Shown piece by piece: positions 5,302-7,148 of a stretch of DNA of 7,148 nucleotides (its first letter is position 1; each line of letters starts with the position of its first letter). The position numbers and the translations under genes are program-made. The stretch is from JBOGJI01 sp050747865 (GTDB lineage Bacteria; Acidobacteriota; Thermoanaerobaculia; Multivoradales; JAHEKO01). Below the pieces are notes generated by a model, which ran no database searches, was not told where the DNA came from, and saw only the letters and a list, made by a program, of their open reading frames with translations. The stretch spans positions 1 to 7,148 of the forward strand of contig JBOGJI010000113.1 in NCBI GenBank assembly GCA_050747865.1, in the 5' to 3' direction.

Positions 5302-5878
5302 AGGACCCGAAATCGGAGGGCATCTCGCTGGGCTCGCCGTAGGCGACGACGATTTCCTGCCCGTCCTCGAGCTTGAGGTCGCCGAAGGCAGTCGACGGCT
5401 TGCCGTCCACCCATATGCGTACCGTGGCGGCGCCCTCGCTCTGGTGGGGACCGAGCTGGGTTTCAGAGAACGGCACGCCCCAGATCTGGAAGAACTGACC
5501 GAGGGTGGGATCGGCCGCGTTCTCGACGTGGATCGTGCCGCTCGTGTCGTGTGTGTGGAGGCCGGCCATCTGCTCCGGTGGCCGCGAGGGATCGATGCCG
5601 ATGTTCGCAGCCACCTCCATCTGCTCCCCGTTGACGTAGACGGCGAGCTCCGGGTGGATGTGCTCGCCCTGCGAGGCGTCGCTCATCACCGGCACGCCGG
5701 CGGCCAGTCGCCGCTCCTCCAGCCCCTCGTAGTGGGTCCCGAACGGTTCGTCCGGGGAGGCGGTCCCGTCCGAGCCCCCTCCCGCGAGGGCGACCGCCAC
5801 GAGCGCCGCCACCAGCGCCGCGCCGAGCACCCCCGCGGTCGCCAGTCCGACTAGGCGCTTGCGCTTCTCCTCAGCCAT
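5300..5878 (-). CDS. Membrane-anchored His-rich extracytoplasmic protein of unknown function
   Basis: A 192-residue protein with a basic N-terminus (EEKRKR) and one hydrophobic segment (about 9-32), either an uncleaved anchor or a signal sequence. The outer domain carries HIHPELAVYVNG (His73, His75), ANIGI, then LHTHDTSGTIHVE (His108, His110, Asp111, His117, Glu119) and TLGQFFQIWGV, ending in VWVDGKP-like and DGQEIVVAYG strands. I recall the HTHDxSGxIHxE pattern from uncharacterised exported proteins of Actinobacteria and Chloroflexi, sometimes near thiol-redox genes, but I know no established function. The spaced His/Asp/Glu residues suggest metal binding, perhaps copper given the neighbour and shared operator, which is inference. 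There is no clear ribosome site. The ATG lies 9 nt after a -10-like box. Confidence 0.8.
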   Translation of the reverse strand: MAEEKRKRLVGLATAGVLGAALVAALVAVALAGGGSDGTASPDEPFGTHYEGLEERRLAAGVPVMSDASQGEHIHPELAVYVNGEQMEVAANIGIDPSRPPEQMAGLHTHDTSGTIHVENAADPTLGQFFQIWGVPFSETQLGPHQSEGAATVRIWVDGKPSTAFGDLKLEDGQEIVVAYGEPSEMPSDFGS

Positions 5879-5896
5879 CTACTACGCAGCGTAGCA
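5879..5896 (-). promoter_or_regulatory. Operator-like dyad and -10-like box abutting the His-rich gene start
   Basis: On the coding strand TGCTACGCTGCGTAGTAG runs up to the ATG. It is a strong dyad (5880-5896, 7 of 8 half-site positions paired about base 5888) and contains TACGCT 9 nt before the start. Sequence and spacing match the site before copCD. A further half-site ACTACGC lies at 5926-5932. The layout suggests a repressor covering the -10 box and transcription start. Confidence 0.55.
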
Positions 5897-5970
5897 GTAT
5901 CACTCAGGCCGATAAGCGCCCCGGCACTACGCCGCACTCATGCGCCCGGTCTTGATTTCCGAGGCCAGGC

Positions 5971-6150
5971 TCAGCGGAACGGCCAGCGCTCACCGCACGG
6001 CCGTGCCGACGCGGCGGAGGCGCGCTCGACCCGCGCAGCAACCAAACGACGAATCGCGCGACGCTGCGCGGGCGAATACGGGCCCGAAGGTCCCGGGAAC
6101 CACAGCCGCGCCCCCAGTCCCGCCGGATCGCACTCGTACCTCGCGGCCAT
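5971..6150 (-). CDS. Possible small protein (59 residues) downstream of tlpA-like gene
   Basis: The frame from ATG 6150 to TGA 5971-5973 reads MAARYECDPAGLGARLWFPG, then YSPAQRRAIRRLVAARVERA, ending RPCGERWPFR. Third positions are G/C-rich and the middle is a convincing basic amphipathic helix. Two cysteines and two tryptophans are present, with no membrane segment. It begins 45 nt after the stop of the thioredoxin-like gene, on the same strand and in the same frame. No good ribosome site precedes it, and other frames here are also open, as expected at this GC content. No family is recognised. Confidence 0.4.
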   Translation of the reverse strand: MAARYECDPAGLGARLWFPGPSGPYSPAQRRAIRRLVAARVERASAASARPCGERWPFR

Positions 6151-6195
6151 CGGTTCGATCGTACCCGGCCGGGAACTGCGCCTCCGGCCGGAGCC

Positions 6196-6909
6196 CTAGC
6201 GGGTCGGGCGCCGGGCCCCGCCCGAGAACGCCGAAACCGGCTTCCCGGTCTCGGTCGCCGCAACGCCGGCGCGCATCTGCTCCTCGGAGACGACCCCAAT
6301 CACGTGGCTCACCACTTGACCGGAGGGCGTGATGAAGAAGGTCTCAGGTATTCCTGTCACGCCCCATTCTCTGGCCGTTGCGTTGCTGGGATCGCGGACG
6401 TTGAGGTAGGTGTTGTCGAACTCGCGCATGAAGCTCTCCGCGTCGCCGGTGACGTCCTGCATGTTGAGGCCGACGAACAGCACCCCGTCGGGGCCGTAGC
6501 GCCGCCAGCTGCTGGCCAGGAGTGGCGCCTCCTCCCGGCAGGGGACGCACCACGACGCCCAGAAGTTGAGCACCACCGGCGTCCCCCGCAGCTCGTCGAG
6601 GGCGACCTCGCCGTCGGCGAGGGCCGAAGCGATCTCGCGGCGCAGGCCGGGCGGCAGCTCCCCCTCCTGAAGCACGGCGAGCGCGAAGCCGGGCGCGGAC
6701 GCCGTCTGCCCCTCGGCGAGGCGCTGGTCGATCGTGTCGTTGGGCGCCTTGATGCTGAGCCCGAAGGCCAGCAGTCCGATCAACCCCAAGACGGCCGCCA
6801 CGGCGGCCGCGCGCGCGACCCAGGATCGCGCCCGGGGCGCGGCCGCGACGTCCCGCTCGGAGGGTGCGCCCTGCGGGGCTCGTTCTGCTTCGGCGGCTCG
6901 TTGGCTCAC
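6196..6909 (-). CDS. TlpA/ResA-like membrane-anchored thiol-disulfide oxidoreductase
   Basis: A 237-residue extracytoplasmic thioredoxin-fold protein. It has a cytoplasmic N-terminus (residues 1-30), one transmembrane anchor (about 31-53), and a thioredoxin domain from about 70. The core reads VVLNFWASWCVPCREEAP, with the redox pair Cys121/Cys124 in WCVPC. The cis-proline loop GIPETFFI (Pro188) is preceded by REWGVTG. This arrangement is typical of TlpA/ResA/CcmG proteins, which reduce disulfides for cytochrome c maturation or metal-site assembly. I chose GTG 6909 because it overlaps the upstream stop (GTGA), implying coupled translation, and gives a normal N-terminus. An ATG at 7002 would add 31 residues that overlap the upstream gene and look non-native. 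Membership is firm; the exact partner (cytochrome c, copper centre) is not visible. Confidence 0.92.
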   Translation of the reverse strand: MSQRAAEAERAPQGAPSERDVAAAPRARSWVARAAAVAAVLGLIGLLAFGLSIKAPNDTIDQRLAEGQTASAPGFALAVLQEGELPPGLRREIASALADGEVALDELRGTPVVLNFWASWCVPCREEAPLLASSWRRYGPDGVLFVGLNMQDVTGDAESFMREFDNTYLNVRDPSNATAREWGVTGIPETFFITPSGQVVSHVIGVVSEEQMRAGVAATETGKPVSAFSGGARRPTR

Positions 6910-7148
6910 CTGAACGAGAGCCGACGGCGGATCCAGGCTCGAGAGAGCCAGATCGCGCCGGCGGCCATACCCACCGGCGCGATCACCATCCCCGCCATGC
7001 ACGCCTCCGCCAGAAGCATCGCGAGGCTGACGCTCTCGCTGTGGGCAAGGGCCGGCACCGTCAGCACGAGGCCGAGCAGCCCGGCGAGGATGACGAGGGA
7101 GCCGCCGATCAGTGAGATCGGCAGCTGCCAGCGGGGCTGCCCTCCGAG
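6906..7148 (-). CDS. C-terminal part of a membrane protein, runs off the right edge
   Basis: The last 80 residues are visible and the frame is open to the window edge. Two hydrophobic helices can be seen, LPISLIGGSLVILAGLLGLV and, after ALAHSESVSLAMLLAEA, the segment MVIAPVGMAAGAIWL, followed by a basic tail (SRAWIRRRLSFR) that is probably cytoplasmic. The TGA overlaps the GTG of the TlpA-like gene, so the two are probably one operon. A cytochrome c biogenesis or thiol-redox partner would fit the context, but I do not recognise the family. Confidence 0.7.
   Translation of the reverse strand, partial: LGGQPRWQLPISLIGGSLVILAGLLGLVLTVPALAHSESVSLAMLLAEACMAGMVIAPVGMAAGAIWLSRAWIRRRLSFR

Noticed and set aside
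5904..6332. Two overlapping frames, one per strand, across the end of the TlpA-like gene
   Set aside because: Both are Arg/Pro/Ser-rich low-complexity translations that run through a certain gene; the 59-residue frame is a better candidate for the non-overlapping part.

Overview
The window is uniformly GC-rich with strong G/C third-position bias, GTG starts and short overlapping starts, which suggests a high-GC actinobacterial-type chromosome. The recombinase-like protein, the CopC-CopD fusion and the His-rich anchored protein recall the Thermoleophilia (Solirubrobacter/Gaiella-like lineages). That placement is an impression from protein style, not a computed assignment.

Left part (1 to about 2850): accessory DNA. 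It holds the C-terminal part of an unrecognised helical-repeat protein, possibly frameshifted. Next comes an excisionase-like HTH protein whose stop overlaps the start of an integrase-like protein (ATGA). The integrase-like protein has the DNA-binding half of a tyrosine recombinase but no catalytic domain. Upstream of this pair lie an imperfect direct repeat with a tiny leader-like ORF and a 19-bp perfect inverted repeat. A toxin-first HigBA/RelE-type pair follows, with dyads both upstream of it and between its two genes. The block ends at a 3' fragment of a tRNA-Pro(GGG) gene (2787-2841) lacking its acceptor 5' strand and most of the D-arm, the usual scar of tRNA-targeted integration.

Right part (about 3050 to 7148): envelope, copper and thiol-redox genes. 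A large secreted/membrane CopC-CopD fusion with an extra C-terminal extracytoplasmic region (+ strand) converges on a membrane-anchored His-rich protein (- strand). Further right, on the - strand, are the end of a membrane protein, a TlpA/ResA-like thioredoxin overlapping it by GTGA, and a candidate 59-residue small protein.

The most notable observation links the two convergent genes. Each start codon is directly preceded by a related 18-nt dyad (13/18 identical), with a TAC(A/G)CT -10-like hexamer exactly 9 nt before the start. This suggests shared repression and near-leaderless transcription of copCD and the His-rich gene, i.e. a small copper/envelope regulon.
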